14,488 bases of DNA from CAZTAR01 sp043813895. Lineage in GTDB: Bacteria; Planctomycetota; Phycisphaerae; UBA1845; UTPLA1. The stretch covers positions 1 to 14,488 of the forward strand of contig JBDRKQ010000203.1 of assembly GCA_043813895.1 (NCBI GenBank), read 5' to 3'. The notes below the pieces were generated by a model. It was not told where the DNA came from and did no database searches. It saw only the letters and a list, made by a program, of their open reading frames with translations. Positions 14,046 through 14,488 of the stretch are shown here, piece by piece (within the stretch, counting starts at the first letter, position 1; each line of letters begins with the position of its first letter). A program made the translations under genes and the position numbers.

Positions 14046-14159
14046 GCCTTCGTCTTTCTTGACAACCGGTGTGCCACACTCCGGGCAGATGCCGCTCATG
14101 TTGCCGGTCAGGTTGCAGCCGCATTCTTGGCAGTGACCTTTCCCCCGGGTTGATACCAC
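14043..14159 (-). CDS. Small zinc-ribbon protein or remnant of a zinc-ribbon tail
   Basis: This 38-codon frame encodes a four-cysteine ribbon: GHCQECGCNLTGN (Cys10, Cys13, with an extra Cys15) and GICPECGTPV (Cys25, Cys28), then a charged tail KKDEG. Paired CxxC motifs about 12 residues apart are a zinc ribbon, and CPECG preceded by NLTGNxSG is commonly seen as a C-terminal tail of larger planctomycete proteins. An in-frame TAG lies two codons before the only possible start, GTG 14159, which has no good Shine-Dalgarno. It may therefore be the broken-off end of a longer gene rather than a free microprotein. It precedes dnaE on the same strand, separated by heptamer tract B. Confidence 0.5.
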   Translation of the reverse strand: MVSTRGKGHCQECGCNLTGNMSGICPECGTPVVKKDEG

Positions 14160-14488
14160 TTCCTACGTTATTCCAACACGCTACAGTGTACACCTGCTTG
14201 TTGGACAACTCTGACTCATATCATACAAGGTTGCCTGGCAGCGTTGTCTGGGGTCACTCAGAATCATTGGGCACACCCGCCCGACGAGCCACAGGCCCAC
14301 AGGCCAACAATGGGCGTTGACAGCCGCGTCACGGCCGCGTGGTTGGCCCGGCGTGAAGGATCAGTCATACGAAATCCGCTTCACGCCGATCTATAGATGG
14401 ACGGGCCGCCGTGTCGGGGGCCGTGACAGTTTCGGCGGGCCTGATCCGAGCCCCAAGCGCCAGCGCGGGGTATTCGTGGGAAGACCAC
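14160..14488. other. Gene-poor right edge with palindromes
   Basis: No gene is recognised in these 329 nt; all six frames are interrupted and none runs in from the right edge for more than about 130 nt. A strong inverted repeat joins CGGCGTGAAG (14349-14358) to its exact reverse complement at 14379-14388, with an extra GAT/ATC pairing inside. A second GC-rich palindrome, GAGCCCCAAGCG and onward, lies at 14448-14471. Confidence 0.5.

Noticed and set aside
14264..14368. 34-codon minus-strand ORF starting MTDPSRR
   Set aside because: No family, no ribosome binding site, and it overlaps the inverted repeat; nothing supports it.

Overview
The window is GC-rich, densely coded bacterial chromosome. 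A planctomycete, possibly of the Phycisphaerae type, is my best guess. This is inference from the gene styles, not from a marker gene. The pointers are a small zinc ribbon of the CxECGxNLTGNxSGxCPECG kind often seen as protein tails in that phylum, the lipoprotein hydrolases, and many palindromic and heptameric intergenic repeats. No rRNA, tRNA, CRISPR array, transposase or phage gene was found.

Layout. (1) 1-2300, minus strand: a fructose-type PTS operon reading EIIC, then EIIB (4-bp ATGA overlap), then an HPr-Enzyme I fusion cut by the window edge exactly at the EI active-site histidine. (2) 2760-3197, minus: a two-CBS-domain protein with its own TATAAT box. (3) 3357-4195, minus: a lipoprotein PGRP/amidase, a 27-codon putative membrane microprotein 1 nt behind it, and a perfect 13-bp hairpin. 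(4) 4384-5448, minus: a lipoprotein zinc aminopeptidase of the PF10023/COG4324 type whose stop codon lies in a heptamer repeat tract. (5) 5824-7479, plus: a large TPR protein. (6) 7861-8980, minus: nrdR overlapping a stand-alone ATP-cone protein. A NrdR-box-like palindrome lies upstream and an intrinsic terminator downstream. (7) 9215-10120, plus: an RNase Z-like metallo-hydrolase ending in tandem GTAG-headed hairpins. (8) 10475-12124, plus: a GT-C membrane glycosyltransferase. (9) 12081-13991, minus: the N-terminal half of a DNA polymerase III alpha/DnaE2-like protein. (10) 14043-14159, minus: a 38-codon zinc ribbon, then a gene-poor right edge with palindromes.

How the genes relate. The PTS genes form one phosphotransfer chain (PEP to EI to HPr to a missing EIIA to EIIB, with transport by EIIC). 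nrdR and the ATP-cone gene look like one nucleotide-sensing regulatory unit for ribonucleotide reductase. The other genes look like independent single-gene units.

The most unusual content is repeat-driven. Inside dnaE, two copies of a 24-nt palindrome face each other, differ by a compensatory base-pair change, and are read through in frame. The dnaE frame ends in a (TAAGGGA)-type heptamer tract after only about half a polymerase, overlapping the convergent glycosyltransferase by 44 nt. Two other heptamer tracts (consensus TRANNRC) begin at, or contain, gene stop codons. Because the unit is 7 nt and mostly carries TAA or TGA, such a tract places stops in all three frames. Tandem hairpins each headed by GTAG resemble RAYT-type REP elements.
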